Positions 1 to 9,053 of a stretch of DNA of 64,000 bases are shown piece by piece. Location of the stretch: positions 380,425 through 444,424 of the forward strand of contig NZ_KI912107.1 in the NCBI RefSeq assembly GCF_000517085.1. Direction: 5' to 3'. The position numbers and the translations under genes are program-made. The DNA comes from Saccharicrinis fermentans DSM 9555 = JCM 21142 (lineage in GTDB: Bacteria; Bacteroidota; Bacteroidia; Bacteroidales; Marinilabiliaceae). The notes beneath the pieces are model-generated. The model had not been told where the DNA came from. It saw only the letters and a list, made by a program, of their open reading frames with translations, and ran no database searches. Position 1 is the stretch's first letter, and each line of letters starts with the position of its first letter.

Positions 1-18
1 AGTTTTCTTGCAAAGACT
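1..18 (+). mobile_element. Right end of a miniature transposon (truncated by window start)
   Basis: The first 18 bases match the right terminal inverted repeat of the complete 155-bp element at 59969-60123 (shared TTTTCTTGCAAAGACT). The rest of this copy lies before the window. Only the end is visible, so its length and target duplication cannot be judged. Confidence 0.6.
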
Positions 19-100
19 ATTTACCTCTGTTTATACCATCACTTTGGGAGCTGTGATTTTGTTTATGCTTGAAAAATTCAGAAGAATACTTGTGGAATAA
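19..100 (+). pseudogene. C-terminal fragment of a membrane protein (partial)
   Basis: A reading frame is open from the window start to TAA at 98-100. After the transposon end it encodes about 26 residues with one hydrophobic segment (ITLGAVILFMLEKF) and a basic tail, like the last transmembrane helix of an inner-membrane protein. It may be the tail of a gene cut by the mobile element. The family is not recognisable. Confidence 0.25.
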
Positions 101-220
101 AAAAATACCTTAGTTTTGTGTCGCAAAATCAAAAACACGAGTGTAGGCAGTGTTGAAGAGAAGAATTGTGTTTATTTCAAATAGAAAAAGATCGGTGTAA
201 GAATTCCTTATGGATGTTAT

Positions 221-484
221 ATGAAGAAAGTAATTATTTGGGTGGAGTTTGAGAACTTATTAAGCATTGGAGACTTGTCCAATAAAGCAGATCTTAAAAT
301 CACCATTGAAGGAGATGCAAAAAAAGTGGATATCGTATCCCAGATGGATCTGAAATCGGGATATGAGTTTGAATTTGAGGAGTATGGAGAGTATTGTGTC
401 TCGTTGGAGAATGAGAAGATTAACTACAAAGAAAATTTTATATTTGATAAGCATACGGATGATTTAGAGATTGTTGTGCCGTAA
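221..484 (+). CDS. Hypothetical acidic small protein, 87 aa
   Basis: This 87-residue protein is rich in Glu, Asp and Lys, with alternating hydrophobic and charged residues that suggest a small beta-rich soluble fold. No signal peptide or membrane segment is seen. The start is an ATG with only a weak GGATG-like site in front, which is normal for Bacteroidota. It stands alone, with the next gene more than 400 bp downstream, so context gives no function. Base composition resembles its neighbours. It could be a small immunity-type protein, but nothing in the sequence proves this. Confidence 0.45.
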   Translation: MKKVIIWVEFENLLSIGDLSNKADLKITIEGDAKKVDIVSQMDLKSGYEFEFEEYGEYCVSLENEKINYKENFIFDKHTDDLEIVVP

Positions 485-928
485 GGGATGTATATGCCAT
501 CGTATTGTCCTTATTGTTTGTCAAGTCTGATATTGGTGGCAATGAAGGAATAGTTGAAGGTATGGAAGGGTAATGATATTTTTATATTCATTATTTTTGG
601 AATGTTTCTGTCGAATGTTTGTATTCTATCTGAAATTTATTAAAATTGCACTTCACAAACATTTATTCGTATTAAGGAGATAGTAGCTCTTAAATCTGCA
701 TCTGCAATAGTGTCTGCAAGAAAAACAGTTGTTTTTTCTAATACTAGCTAAGAAAAGGGTAAAAATTAGGCTTTATGGCTATTGAGTAATGGGTAGTTTA
801 CTTTTTGTAAATATCTGTTTCTTGGTGGATCATATGCTGTGTTGTAGCTTTTTTTTAAATAAAGTATTAAATCTGTCTGACATTGTAAACCATCAGAATA
901 TTATTTACCTAAAGGTAGGGAGAAAAAT
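485..928. other. Intergenic stretch with a decayed transposon end
   Basis: No convincing gene is seen. At 709-750 the sequence resembles the left end of the 155-bp miniature transposon (AGTG.CTGCAAGAAAA followed by a T-rich stretch), but similarity stops after about 42 bp and no right end follows. This is probably a relic. The last 30 bp hold the GGGAG ribosome-binding site of the regulator gene at 929. Confidence 0.4.
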
Positions 929-1483
929 ATGAATCAAGATAAAATTAAAGCCATTGCCGCACGCATGAAAGTTCTGCGTGAGGTGTGTGATTGTAGTATG
1001 GATGCCGCTTGTGAGGCATTAGGTATCGATAAAGATACGTACAGTAGTTATGAAGAAGGACTTGTGGACATTCCGGTTGGTTTTCTTTATAGTTTCGCCA
1101 GTTATTTTAAGGTAGAACTAGTTGCCTTATTGACAGGTAGCGAGCCGCGTCTGCAAGATTTTTCTGTGGTAAGAGCTGGTCGCGGACTTAAAGTGAATAG
1201 GAATAAACCATATAGTTATATGAATCTGGCCTATAATTTCCAAGGAAAGAAGGCTGAACCATTTTTGGTGACGGTCTTTCCTAAGCATGAAAGGTTAGAA
1301 CAGAGTAGCCACGAAGGGCAGGAAATCAATTATGTGATTGAAGGCAGGCTAATGGTAAAAATTGAAGATCATGAAGTGATACTGGAAGAAGGTGATTGTT
1401 TGTATTTTCATTGTAGCAAACAGCATGGAATGAAAGCGTTAGATAATAAAGAAGCTAAATTTTTAGCAATAATAATAGCATAG
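929..1483 (+). CDS. XRE-family regulator with C-terminal cupin domain
   Basis: The protein has 184 residues. Residues about 5-65 form an XRE/Cro helix-turn-helix (Met-Lys-Val-Leu-Arg-Glu start, then a DAACEALGIDKDTYSSYEEG recognition region). Residues about 110-180 form a cupin_2 barrel (SSHEGQEINYVIEGRLMVKI, then EEGDCLYFHCSKQHG). Such HTH-cupin proteins are one-component regulators whose barrel binds a small effector. A clear GGGAG site lies ahead of the ATG. The acyl-CoA synthetase gene follows after only 9 bp, so the pair is almost certainly one operon. The regulator likely senses a carboxylate or acyl intermediate of that enzyme; this last step is inference. Confidence 0.88.
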   Translation: MNQDKIKAIAARMKVLREVCDCSMDAACEALGIDKDTYSSYEEGLVDIPVGFLYSFASYFKVELVALLTGSEPRLQDFSVVRAGRGLKVNRNKPYSYMNLAYNFQGKKAEPFLVTVFPKHERLEQSSHEGQEINYVIEGRLMVKIEDHEVILEEGDCLYFHCSKQHGMKALDNKEAKFLAIIIA

Positions 1484-1492
1484 TAAGAGCAG

Positions 1493-3145
1493 ATGTATTA
1501 TAAAGATTACATTAATAATTTTAGAGAATATAATTCGTATGAAGATTTTTATCAACATTATGAATTAAATGTACCCGATGAGTTTAATTTTGCCTATGAT
1601 GTGGTGGAGCGAGCCGGACTGGAATTTCCGGATAGAGAAGCTTTGGTATGGCATGATCAAGAGGATGTAAAAAGGTTTACTTTTGCAGACTTGAGTAAAG
1701 CAAGTAGTCGGACAGCGCATTATTTTAAGTCTTTAGGAATCAATAAGGGTGATGCGGTGATGGTAATGCTAAAAAATCGTTATGAATTTTGGTTTTGTTT
1801 GCTTGCGCTGCACCGTATTGGTGCCATCGCTGTGCCAGCTACACATATGTTGACTAAAAAAGATATTTTATACAGAAATACAAAGGCGAGTATAAAGGCG
1901 ATCGTATCTATTCATGATGAGCGTTTGTTGCAAGCAGTGGATGAAACGATGGAAGTTTCCGATTCATTAAAAATACGGGTGCTTATTGAAGGTCAAAGGG
2001 AAGGATGGTCTAATCTGCATGAAGGTATAAAAGGGATGTCAGAAGTTTTTGAGCGACCAACAGGGGTTAATCGAATAAAAAATGAAGATACCATGCTGCT
2101 GTATTTTACTTCCGGAACAACAGGTGATCCAAAGATGGTTGAGCATTGTTTTACTTACCCATTGGGACATATCACAACAGCTCGATATTGGCATAGGGTA
2201 ATTGATGGTGGTTTACATTATACTTTGGCAGATACTGGATGGGCCAAAGCTGTATGGGGAAAGATTTATGGACAGTGGTTATGTGGTAGTGCGGTTTTTG
2301 TTGCGGAATATAAAAAGTTTACCCCCACAGATGTACTGGTTGATATTCAAAAGTTTGGTGTTACTACATTTTGTGCTCCACCAACGATTTATCGTTTCTT
2401 GATTCAGAATGGATTGCGTGAATATGACTTGTCGTCGTTGAAACATTGTACGGTTGCAGGAGAGCCATTGAGTGCTGTTGTGTTTTCGAAATTTAAAGGT
2501 TATACTGGTATTGAGCTGTGTGAAGCTTATGGGCAAACAGAAGTAACAGTGGTATCAGGTACTTTCCCGGGTGTTACGCCTAAGCCTGGTTCTATGGGTA
2601 AAGCAGCTCCCGGCTATGAATTGCTTTTGGTGGATGAGAACGATGAACCTGTTGAAGTAGGCGAAGAGGGTGAGATCGTGATACTGACAAAAGAGAAAAC
2701 GCCCGTAGGTATGTTTTCAGGTTATTATCGGGCCAAAAATTATACAAACAGTGTGTGGTCAAACGGAATGTATCATACTGGAGATACTGCTTGGAAGGAT
2801 CAGGATGGCTATTTTTGGTTTGTGGGACGTGCGGATGATGTGATAAAAAGTTCCGGTTATAGAATAGGGCCTTTTGAAGTGGAAAGTGCACTGATGTCTC
2901 ATCCTGCAGTGGTTGAATGTGCTATTACGGGAGTGCCAGATCCCGTCAGAGGACAAGTTGTAAAAGCTACTATAACTCTGGCAAAGGGCTATGTTGCCTC
3001 TGATGATCTGGTTGTCGATATTCAGTCTCATGTTAAAAAAGTAACCGCTCCGTATAAATATCCACGGGTGGTTGAATTTGTTGAAGAGTTGCCCAAGACG
3101 ATTAGTGGTAAGATACGTCGCACAGAGATCAGAAAACATAAATAG
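1493..3145 (+). CDS. AMP-forming acyl-CoA synthetase (acetyl/medium-chain type)
   Basis: This 550-residue ANL-superfamily enzyme activates a carboxylic acid with ATP to the acyl-adenylate and then to acyl-CoA in the cytoplasm. The core motifs are present: YFTSGTTGDPK at 204-214 (phosphate-binding loop), EAYGQTE near 345, YHTGDTAWKDQDG then VGRADDVIKSSGYRIGP (hinge and adenine binding), and PKTISGKIRR near the end with catalytic Lys540. Length fits the MACS/acetyl-CoA synthetase branch. It is cotranscribed with the upstream HTH-cupin regulator. The exact acid substrate cannot be read from the sequence; short- or branched-chain acids are plausible. Confidence 0.92.
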   Translation: MYYKDYINNFREYNSYEDFYQHYELNVPDEFNFAYDVVERAGLEFPDREALVWHDQEDVKRFTFADLSKASSRTAHYFKSLGINKGDAVMVMLKNRYEFWFCLLALHRIGAIAVPATHMLTKKDILYRNTKASIKAIVSIHDERLLQAVDETMEVSDSLKIRVLIEGQREGWSNLHEGIKGMSEVFERPTGVNRIKNEDTMLLYFTSGTTGDPKMVEHCFTYPLGHITTARYWHRVIDGGLHYTLADTGWAKAVWGKIYGQWLCGSAVFVAEYKKFTPTDVLVDIQKFGVTTFCAPPTIYRFLIQNGLREYDLSSLKHCTVAGEPLSAVVFSKFKGYTGIELCEAYGQTEVTVVSGTFPGVTPKPGSMGKAAPGYELLLVDENDEPVEVGEEGEIVILTKEKTPVGMFSGYYRAKNYTNSVWSNGMYHTGDTAWKDQDGYFWFVGRADDVIKSSGYRIGPFEVESALMSHPAVVECAITGVPDPVRGQVVKATITLAKGYVASDDLVVDIQSHVKKVTAPYKYPRVVEFVEELPKTISGKIRRTEIRKHK

Positions 3146-3714
3146 TTTTCTTGCAGCCACAAAATGGTGATGGATGTGATTCTTGGTATTTATCTTTATC
3201 GTCTGGAATGAAGAGATTATGTTCATATTGATTTGATTAAAGTCCCAAAGTGCATTAGAACTTCTGTATGGATTTTTTGGTGCATTTTGTGGGTTATAGT
3301 CTCTTGCTAACGCCGGCTCTGGGGCTATTGTTCTGGCCTGCCCTGTGGTTCATTAATTGATAGCTGTGTACATTAATAGAAGATATCCTTTAGATGAGAG
3401 TTCTTGAATATGGTTATGGATAAATTGTAAAGACTTTCGTTATACTTGAAATTATTATTAAAATAGAATATCAACACCTTTAACTTCAAATCCTTAGTTT
3501 AAAATATGCTTTCCGCTTGAAGATTTCCGATAGGATACGATCTGGAAATAATCTAATATTCCTGCTGGTAAAAATAGAGCCACCGATAGCTCCAATGATA
3601 GTTCTTCTTTCACAATTTATTTTATCCGTTTCTATTTAATAGCTAAATAAATACTTATTTTTCACAGACCCAACTTTTGTGCGTGATCCATATTTAGTAT
3701 GCTTTGCCGTAGAT
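3146..3714. other. Intergenic region with repeat fragments
   Basis: No gene is supported. At 3145-3159 the sequence TTTTCTTGCAGCCAC is identical to one end of the 155-bp miniature transposon, but its final base differs and no partner end is present; it overlaps the stop of the synthetase gene. Around 3298-3330 and 3589-3690 lie segments that recur at about 52.8-52.9 kb. The region looks like the debris of old insertions. Confidence 0.5.
3589..3690. repeat. Dispersed repeat, copy 1 (partner at 52818-52893)
   Basis: The segment shares long near-identical blocks with 52818-52893: TTCTTCTTTCACAATTTATT plus the following TTATCCGTTT, then CAGACCCAACTTTTGTGCGT. This copy carries about 26 extra bases between the two blocks. 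A second pair of related blocks (about 3298-3330 and 52895-52925) suggests both loci once carried the same larger element. Its nature is unknown; the partner lies next to a group II intron RT relic. Confidence 0.6.
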
Positions 3715-4884
3715 TTATTTCTTTTTTAACCATAAAACAAAGGGGATGGCACCCAATGCCAGTATGGAGGCAATAAAATATGTTTTTTCAAGACCGAGCC
3801 AGTCTCCCATGGCTCCTGCAAAGAATACAGCTAAGGCTGCAGAAACAAAATTTACGGTCATATAAATGCTGTTCATAAACACAGGAAATTCTTTGGATCT
3901 ATCCTGTACCAGAGCTATAAGTACTGGTCCAGGAGCAAATACAAAAAATCCTAATATGATTAGAAAGACCAAGGAGAGCCAATTTTGGGATTGGATAAAT
4001 AAGAGCATGATAAAGGGAGAGATAATACTGATGATTAATAGGGTGTTAACCCGACCTATTCTGTCGGAAATGCTTCCCGATAATATGGTTCCGGCTGCTC
4101 CAGCTAACTGAAAGACTGCCAGGGCTGAATTAGCAAACCATAAAGTCTCTCCTCTTTCTGAATAGAAGAAGGTTGGTAAAAAGGCGGTTAGGCTAGATTT
4201 CATGACAGCTCTGAAAATGGTAAAGCCGATGAGAACCGAAAAGAATGGTAAATATTTTTTTAAGGCCAATAGTATTTCTCCTTTTTCTGATTTCTTATTC
4301 TTTATTTCATTGGATATTTTAATGTTTTTAAGTTTGAAGAATAGGATGAAGGAAGCTGTTAGTCCAAATGGTATCAATTTCCATGTGCCTGCAAGTCCCC
4401 AGTATGAAACGGAGGCGGTGATGATGAGTGGACCGGCTGTTCTGGCTAGTTCACCTCCAAACATATAGTAGCTCATTCCTCTTCCTGTTTGTTTGCCGGA
4501 TAAGCGTTTCACCATTGTGGGGGAGGGGACGTGGAATACTGCGCTGCTGATTCCCATGGTGAAGAGTAATACGCAGATGATGGTAAAGGATGGAGCTATC
4601 CCCAGTAGGCTCATGGCTATGGCTGTAATGGCAGGAGCTACGATAACAAAATACCTGGCTGCTGTTTTTTCTGCAATGATGCCAATGAGAGGGTTTAGAA
4701 ACCAAGGAATGCGCATTATTAGATCCCATATGGAAGCCAAAGCCAATGAGACACCAAATTTTTCTATTAGTAATGGTCGAAGTGGAGCCAGAAAAGAAGA
4801 ATAGATGTCGTGCAACATATGTGATGCAGCGATTAAAATTACATTTCCGGATTGAAATTTCTTAGATGTTTGTTCTTCTTTCAT
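3715..4884 (-). CDS. MFS transporter, fosmidomycin-resistance (Fsr)-like
   Basis: This 389-residue protein has about 12 hydrophobic helices and the look of the Fsr-like branch of the major facilitator superfamily: SHMLHDIYSSFLAPLRPLL in helix 1, SAVFHVPSPTMVKRLSG after helix 4, and MSYYMFGGELARTAGPLI in helix 5. It should be a proton-driven drug or metabolite exporter in the inner membrane. The oxidoreductase gene ends 53 bp upstream on the same strand, so the two may be cotranscribed. The substrate is not predictable; resistance to fosmidomycin itself is not implied. Confidence 0.85.
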   Translation of the reverse strand: MKEEQTSKKFQSGNVILIAASHMLHDIYSSFLAPLRPLLIEKFGVSLALASIWDLIMRIPWFLNPLIGIIAEKTAARYFVIVAPAITAIAMSLLGIAPSFTIICVLLFTMGISSAVFHVPSPTMVKRLSGKQTGRGMSYYMFGGELARTAGPLIITASVSYWGLAGTWKLIPFGLTASFILFFKLKNIKISNEIKNKKSEKGEILLALKKYLPFFSVLIGFTIFRAVMKSSLTAFLPTFFYSERGETLWFANSALAVFQLAGAAGTILSGSISDRIGRVNTLLIISIISPFIMLLFIQSQNWLSLVFLIILGFFVFAPGPVLIALVQDRSKEFPVFMNSIYMTVNFVSAALAVFFAGAMGDWLGLEKTYFIASILALGAIPFVLWLKKK

Positions 4885-4937
4885 TGGTATAAATCAAAAT
4901 TTAACATCGAATCAGTTACGCTTGCTTTGTAAGATCT

Positions 4938-5987
4938 TTAAACAACTTTTAAAACAATTTTACCCACATGTTTTTTGTCAAGAAATAATTGTTGAGCCTT
5001 AGCGATATCTTTTAGAGGAAATGTTGCTGAAACTAATGGTGAAATATCTTTGTTTTCGATAAGTTTGATTAGGTTTGGGAAAATGTTTTCTTCGAGAATT
5101 GTGCAGCCAAAAAAAGATAAATCTTTTAAGTAAAGCGTTCGTATGTCTAGCTTTACGTGCGGATCCCCAATGGCTCCAGCTACCGCATATCTTCCGCGTG
5201 GTTTGAGCGCGTTTATTAAATCGGGCCATTGTTTTCCTGCGACTAAATCAATGACAACATCGATGGAATTTTCACCCAATTTTTCGATGATATTTTCGTC
5301 TCTTAATATAACTTCGTCTGCACCTATTTTTAAAACCTTTTCTTTTTTTGTTTTGCTAGTTATGGCGATGACTCTCGCAGCCCGTGCCTTAGCTAATTGA
5401 ACAGTAGCCGATCCAACACCTCCGGAGGCTCCAGTAATTAATACGGTTTCGCCTTTGGTGACATGCGATCGGGATAGCATGTTTTCTGCGGTGGAGTATG
5501 AACAAGGAAAAGATGCCAGTTCCACGTCGCTAAGGTCGCTTTCTATGGCAAAGGCGTGTCTGGATGAAACGACCGTATATTCGGAAAAACCACCATCGCA
5601 TTCAGAGCCAAAATACCATGGTTGAGGAAGCGTATGTCCATTCGCTTCTTTTAAGCAGGGTTCAATAATGACCCGTTCATTTACTCGTTTCCTACTTACG
5701 TCCTTTCCCACAGAAACAATGTGACCGCAAACATCAGCACCTTGAATTCTAGGAAATTTCATAGCTTCACCGGACCAGCTGGCATCATTGCTGTCTCCGT
5801 TTTTCTTGGAATACCAAGCTTTTCGTGTGTTGATATCTGTATTATTTACAGCTGCTGCTCCAACTTTTATCAATACTTCATTGGGGCCTGGTGTAGGAAC
5901 GGGGATGTCCTTTCTAAATTCCAACATGTTTATGTCGCCGTGTCCCATTAGATAGACACCGTTCATTTTTTTTGGTATTTTTTTCAT
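4938..5987 (-). CDS. Zinc-independent medium-chain dehydrogenase/quinone oxidoreductase-like
   Basis: The 349-residue enzyme has the N-terminal GroES-like domain (PGPNEVLIKVGAAAVNNTD near 35-53) and a Rossmann NAD(P)-binding domain with GASGGVGSATVQLAKA near 188. The cysteine and histidine ligands of zinc alcohol dehydrogenases are not evident, which places it with quinone oxidoreductase or YhdH-like reductases. It most likely reduces an activated C=C or C=O bond with NADPH. The MFS gene follows on the same strand, suggesting a shared detoxification role; that link is inference. Its start ATG follows an AT-rich leader with several CATATG words. Confidence 0.85.
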   Translation of the reverse strand: MKKIPKKMNGVYLMGHGDINMLEFRKDIPVPTPGPNEVLIKVGAAAVNNTDINTRKAWYSKKNGDSNDASWSGEAMKFPRIQGADVCGHIVSVGKDVSRKRVNERVIIEPCLKEANGHTLPQPWYFGSECDGGFSEYTVVSSRHAFAIESDLSDVELASFPCSYSTAENMLSRSHVTKGETVLITGASGGVGSATVQLAKARAARVIAITSKTKKEKVLKIGADEVILRDENIIEKLGENSIDVVIDLVAGKQWPDLINALKPRGRYAVAGAIGDPHVKLDIRTLYLKDLSFFGCTILEENIFPNLIKLIENKDISPLVSATFPLKDIAKAQQLFLDKKHVGKIVLKVV

Positions 5988-6250
5988 ATGTTTATAATTT
6001 GTTTCTTAATGGTCATATGGAACTTGCCGTGATAATCATTCACCTGTGTGAGAGATCACTCTCATGGCTCGTTTCATATGTTTAAAAAATAGCTAAACTT
6101 CATTAATCTGTGCAAATCTTAGCTTATTATTGTTTTATTGCAGAATGTAAAATAAAGCGTTCATCCTGAGATGTATGTGTTGCTTTTGTTTTGTGAACTG
6201 GTCTCAGGCTCTTCGTGATGTCTTGAAGGTTGCGAAATGTATTAAAAATA

Positions 6251-6282
6251 AAAGCACTTACAAAATTAATTGTAAGTGCTTT
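6251..6282 (-). terminator. Rho-independent terminator after tRNA-Met
   Basis: A perfect 12-bp stem (AAAGCACTTACA / TGTAAGTGCTTT) with an 8-nt loop lies directly downstream of the tRNA on the minus strand, followed by a T-rich run. It fits an intrinsic terminator for the tRNA transcript. Confidence 0.8.
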
Positions 6283-6289
6283 GTTTTAG

Positions 6290-6363
6290 TAGCGAGAGGC
6301 GGGCTTGAACCGCCGACCTCGTGATTATGAATCACGCGCTCTAACCAGCTGAGCTACCTCGCC
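6290..6363 (-). tRNA. tRNA-Met (anticodon CAT)
   Basis: The minus strand folds into a full cloverleaf: acceptor GGCGAGG pairing with TCTCGCT, D-arm GCTC/GAGC, anticodon stem CGTGA/TCACG with loop TTCATAA (anticodon CAT), and T-arm GGCGG-TTCAAGC-CCGCC, with discriminator A. CCA is not encoded. The sequence looks like the elongator Met tRNA rather than the initiator or the Ile2 species, though CAT alone does not separate them. No duplicated 3' end was found that would mark an integrated element. Confidence 0.93.
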
Positions 6364-6631
6364 CTATGTTCACAAAAACGCTTTGTTTTGTTACAACACT
6401 CATTTCGTTTTTGCGGTTGCAAATGTAAGTGATTATTTGTTATTAACCAATAGAGAATAGGGAAAAAAACGATATTTTTTTTTGTCTACAATATATGTTA
6501 TTACTTGTCAATACTTTATGTCTTTGAAAAAAATAGATTATTAAAATCGTCGGTCTTGTCATTTGTGTATATTGAAAAAAACTTACTTCCGTTGTAACTT
6601 GTTTGTGCTGGTAAGCGTCAAATTGTATAGA

Positions 6632-7210
6632 ATGGATAGTAAGCAAAGTGATAAAATAATTCTAAAGCAGATTAAGCAAGGAGATGTCTCTTCCTATTCG
6701 GTTTTGGTTCATAGGTATAGATGTATGGCATATACCTTGGCTATTAGTATCACTAAAAACAAGGAAGATGCCGAAGAAGTGGCACAAGATGCCTTTGTGA
6801 AAGCTTACAAAAACTTGGATTCGTTTCAGGGAAAATCTAAATTTAGTACTTGGCTGTATCAGATTGTATATAGGACAGCCCTCAGTAAGGTGAGATTAAA
6901 GAAGCATCAATGGCAATCTATTGATGAAGATGTACAAGGTTTAGTGAAGTTTGATGAAGGGCAAGCTGATGTTATGGAGCAGCAGGATAGGAAACAAATC
7001 GTTCATGAAGCCATCAGCAGGTTAAAGGGGGATGATGGTTTTTTATTGATTTTGTATTATTATAAGGAATTAAATATTGAGGAGTTGGCCTCTCTTACCG
7101 GGTATTCGATAAGTAATGTGAAGGTGAAATTACATAGAGCCCGAAAAAAATTGCACGAGCAATTGCAGATAATGATGAATGGCCATGCACGTTTTTTAAT
7201 GGACATTTGA
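6632..7210 (+). CDS. ECF-type RNA polymerase sigma factor
   Basis: Using the ATG at 6632 the protein has 192 residues; a longer frame from 6563 adds 23 residues unlike the family. Sigma region 2 is clear (EDAEEVAQDAFVKAYKNLDS, then FSTWLYQIVYRTA) and region 4 carries a helix-turn-helix (LNIEELASLTGYSISNVKVK). It directs core RNA polymerase to a small regulon, typically cell-envelope genes. The next gene begins 3 bp after its stop and encodes a two-helix membrane protein, the normal arrangement for a sigma factor and a membrane anchor or anti-sigma. Confidence 0.9.
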   Translation: MDSKQSDKIILKQIKQGDVSSYSVLVHRYRCMAYTLAISITKNKEDAEEVAQDAFVKAYKNLDSFQGKSKFSTWLYQIVYRTALSKVRLKKHQWQSIDEDVQGLVKFDEGQADVMEQQDRKQIVHEAISRLKGDDGFLLILYYYKELNIEELASLTGYSISNVKVKLHRARKKLHEQLQIMMNGHARFLMDI

Positions 7211-7213
7211 ATA

Positions 7214-7627
7214 ATGGAAAGTACAGAAAAACATATGGAAAACGACAAGTTGGTAAAGGAGTTTTTTGAATCCTTTGGTCCGCTGGAGCCTTCTGATGAA
7301 TTCACAAAACGAACGATGAATATTGTGTTGCAAGAGTGGGTGAGTCAGCCTCAAGTGCTGAATACTAAGGTGAGTGTCAGGAGCAAAGTTTGGATTGGCG
7401 TTTCTGTGGTGTTGGCGGGAATACTGATATATCTTTTTGATGTGAAGCAAATTGGAACGAAAGATTCTATGTTTGGAATCTATGAGCTGCAAGAATCTTT
7501 TATTCAATTGATGCGTAGTTCCTTGTCGGAATTTGCACATGTACCCTCTGTGGTTTATTTTGTTGTAGCTGCTATCATTATGCTATTGGTGATCGATAAA
7601 ATGATCAACAGTCTTGTTAAGAGTTGA
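7214..7627 (+). CDS. Two-helix membrane protein, likely anti-sigma partner
   Basis: The 137-residue protein has a charged cytoplasmic N-terminus (about 1-55), a hydrophobic helix near 57-77, a periplasmic loop, and a second helix near 115-132. There is no zinc-binding HxxxCxxC anti-sigma motif. Because its gene lies 3 bp after the ECF sigma gene and the N-terminal half is cytoplasmic and acidic, it may hold that sigma factor at the membrane. The role rests on position, not on a recognised domain. Confidence 0.65.
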   Translation: MESTEKHMENDKLVKEFFESFGPLEPSDEFTKRTMNIVLQEWVSQPQVLNTKVSVRSKVWIGVSVVLAGILIYLFDVKQIGTKDSMFGIYELQESFIQLMRSSLSEFAHVPSVVYFVVAAIIMLLVIDKMINSLVKS

Positions 7628-7689
7628 AAATAAAATAGCTTTTCTACTTATAAGGTAGTGAGATATCCTATTTTCCCAAATAATTGTAT

Positions 7690-7697
7690 TATTTTTG
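7690..7697 (+). promoter_or_regulatory. Candidate -7 box ahead of purM
   Basis: TATTTTTG matches the Bacteroidota -7 consensus TAnnTTTG and lies 29 bp before the GTG start of purM. A convincing TTTG -33 box at the usual distance is not seen, so this is tentative. Confidence 0.3.
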
Positions 7698-7726
7698 TGC
7701 TCCGAATTTTGTAAATTAAGTAATCA

Positions 7727-8896
7727 GTGAGTTCAGATTCAAGGTACAATCAAAGAGGGGTTTCCGCATCCAAGGAAGATGTGCATAACGCCATAAAAGA
7801 CATCGACAAAGGTTTATATCCCAAAGCGTTTTGTAAAATAATACCCGATATTTTATGCGGAGATGAGGCATATTGCAATATTATGCATGCCGATGGTGCA
7901 GGAACAAAATCATCATTGGCATACTTGTATTGGAAAGAAACAGGAGACATCTCTGTATGGAAAGGAATTGCACAGGATGCGTTGATCATGAATCTGGATG
8001 ATCTGCTTTGTGTGGGAGCTACGGATAATATACTTCTTTCTTCGACTATTGGCAGGAATAAAAACTTGATTCCCGGTGAGGTGATTTCGGCCATCATCAA
8101 CGGAACAGAAGAATTGTTGGCCGAACTTAGAGAGATGGGTATTTCCATTTATTCAACAGGAGGAGAAACGGCTGATGTGGGTGATTTGGTTCGTACTATC
8201 ATTGTTGATTCCACAGTGACATGTCGTATGAAACGATCTGATGTGATTGATAATAAAAATATTGAGGCCGGTGATGTGATCGTTGCACTGTCTTCGTCGG
8301 GTAGGGCTTCCTACGAAAAAGAATACAATGGAGGAATGGGGAGTAATGGACTTACTTCTGCTCGTCATGATGTATTTGCCCATTATTTGGCAGACAAATA
8401 CCCCGAAAGTTATGACCCCACTGTGCCTTCTGATTTGGTATATGCAGGGGGGTTAAAGCTAACCGATGCGGTAGATGGGGTTGATATGGATGCTGGTAAA
8501 CTAGTGCTTTCTGCGACCAGAACTTATGCGCCGGTTATTAAAAGTATGTTGGATAAATATCGTTCTCAAATACATGGGATGGTACACTGTTCGGGAGGTG
8601 CGCAAACAAAAGTACTGCACTTTGTGGATCAGTTACATGTGATCAAGGATAACTTGTTTCCGGTTCCTCCTTTATTTAGAACCATACAAGAGCAGTCTGG
8701 TACGCCCTGGGATGAGATGTATAAGGTGTTTAATATGGGGCATCGCATGGAGTTGTATGTGCCGGAAGAAATTGCTGCTGATTTGATTCAGATAAGTAAG
8801 TCGTTTAATATTGATGCCCAGATTGTTGGACGATGTGAAGCAAGTGAAGTAAAAGAATTAACCATCCAAAGTGAGTACGGAACTTTTAAATATTAG
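7727..8896 (+). CDS. purM: Phosphoribosylformylglycinamidine cyclo-ligase (AIR synthetase)
   Basis: The 389-residue protein catalyses the fifth step of purine synthesis, closing the imidazole ring of FGAM with ATP. It begins SRYNQRGVSASKEDVHNAIK, characteristic of the Bacteroidia form, and carries the MHADGAGTKSSLAYLYWKET metal/ATP-site region and the glycine-rich STGGETADVGDLVRT segment. The best start is a GTG at 7727, since no ATG stands ahead of the conserved N-terminus. It is followed on the same strand by prfA and pyrF, a housekeeping grouping. Confidence 0.92.
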   Translation: MSSDSRYNQRGVSASKEDVHNAIKDIDKGLYPKAFCKIIPDILCGDEAYCNIMHADGAGTKSSLAYLYWKETGDISVWKGIAQDALIMNLDDLLCVGATDNILLSSTIGRNKNLIPGEVISAIINGTEELLAELREMGISIYSTGGETADVGDLVRTIIVDSTVTCRMKRSDVIDNKNIEAGDVIVALSSSGRASYEKEYNGGMGSNGLTSARHDVFAHYLADKYPESYDPTVPSDLVYAGGLKLTDAVDGVDMDAGKLVLSATRTYAPVIKSMLDKYRSQIHGMVHCSGGAQTKVLHFVDQLHVIKDNLFPVPPLFRTIQEQSGTPWDEMYKVFNMGHRMELYVPEEIAADLIQISKSFNIDAQIVGRCEASEVKELTIQSEYGTFKY

Positions 8897-9053
8897 AATG
8901 GATTGGCTTGTGATGAATGGCTAGGGGTAATTTAATTTAGAGGCAAGTAAATGTATTATATGATAATTTCAGGTTTTATATAAGTTCTAATGAAATCATG
9001 GTGAAAGAGTCTAATGTCTCTTAATTCTTATCTAAAAATCTAAATAAAAAAGA

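Noticed and set aside
2759-3226. Antisense frame of 155 residues opposite the acyl-CoA synthetase gene
   Set aside because: It lies wholly or mostly opposite strong ANL-family motifs, its composition is His/Ser-rich and not protein-like, and it has no start signal.
6290-6363. tRNA-Met as an integration site of an island
   Set aside because: No repeat of the tRNA 3' end was found nearby and no integrase gene lies in the window.
6563-6631. Longer N-terminus of the ECF sigma factor
   Set aside because: The extra 23 residues do not fit sigma region 2 and the ATG at 6632 gives the normal family length.
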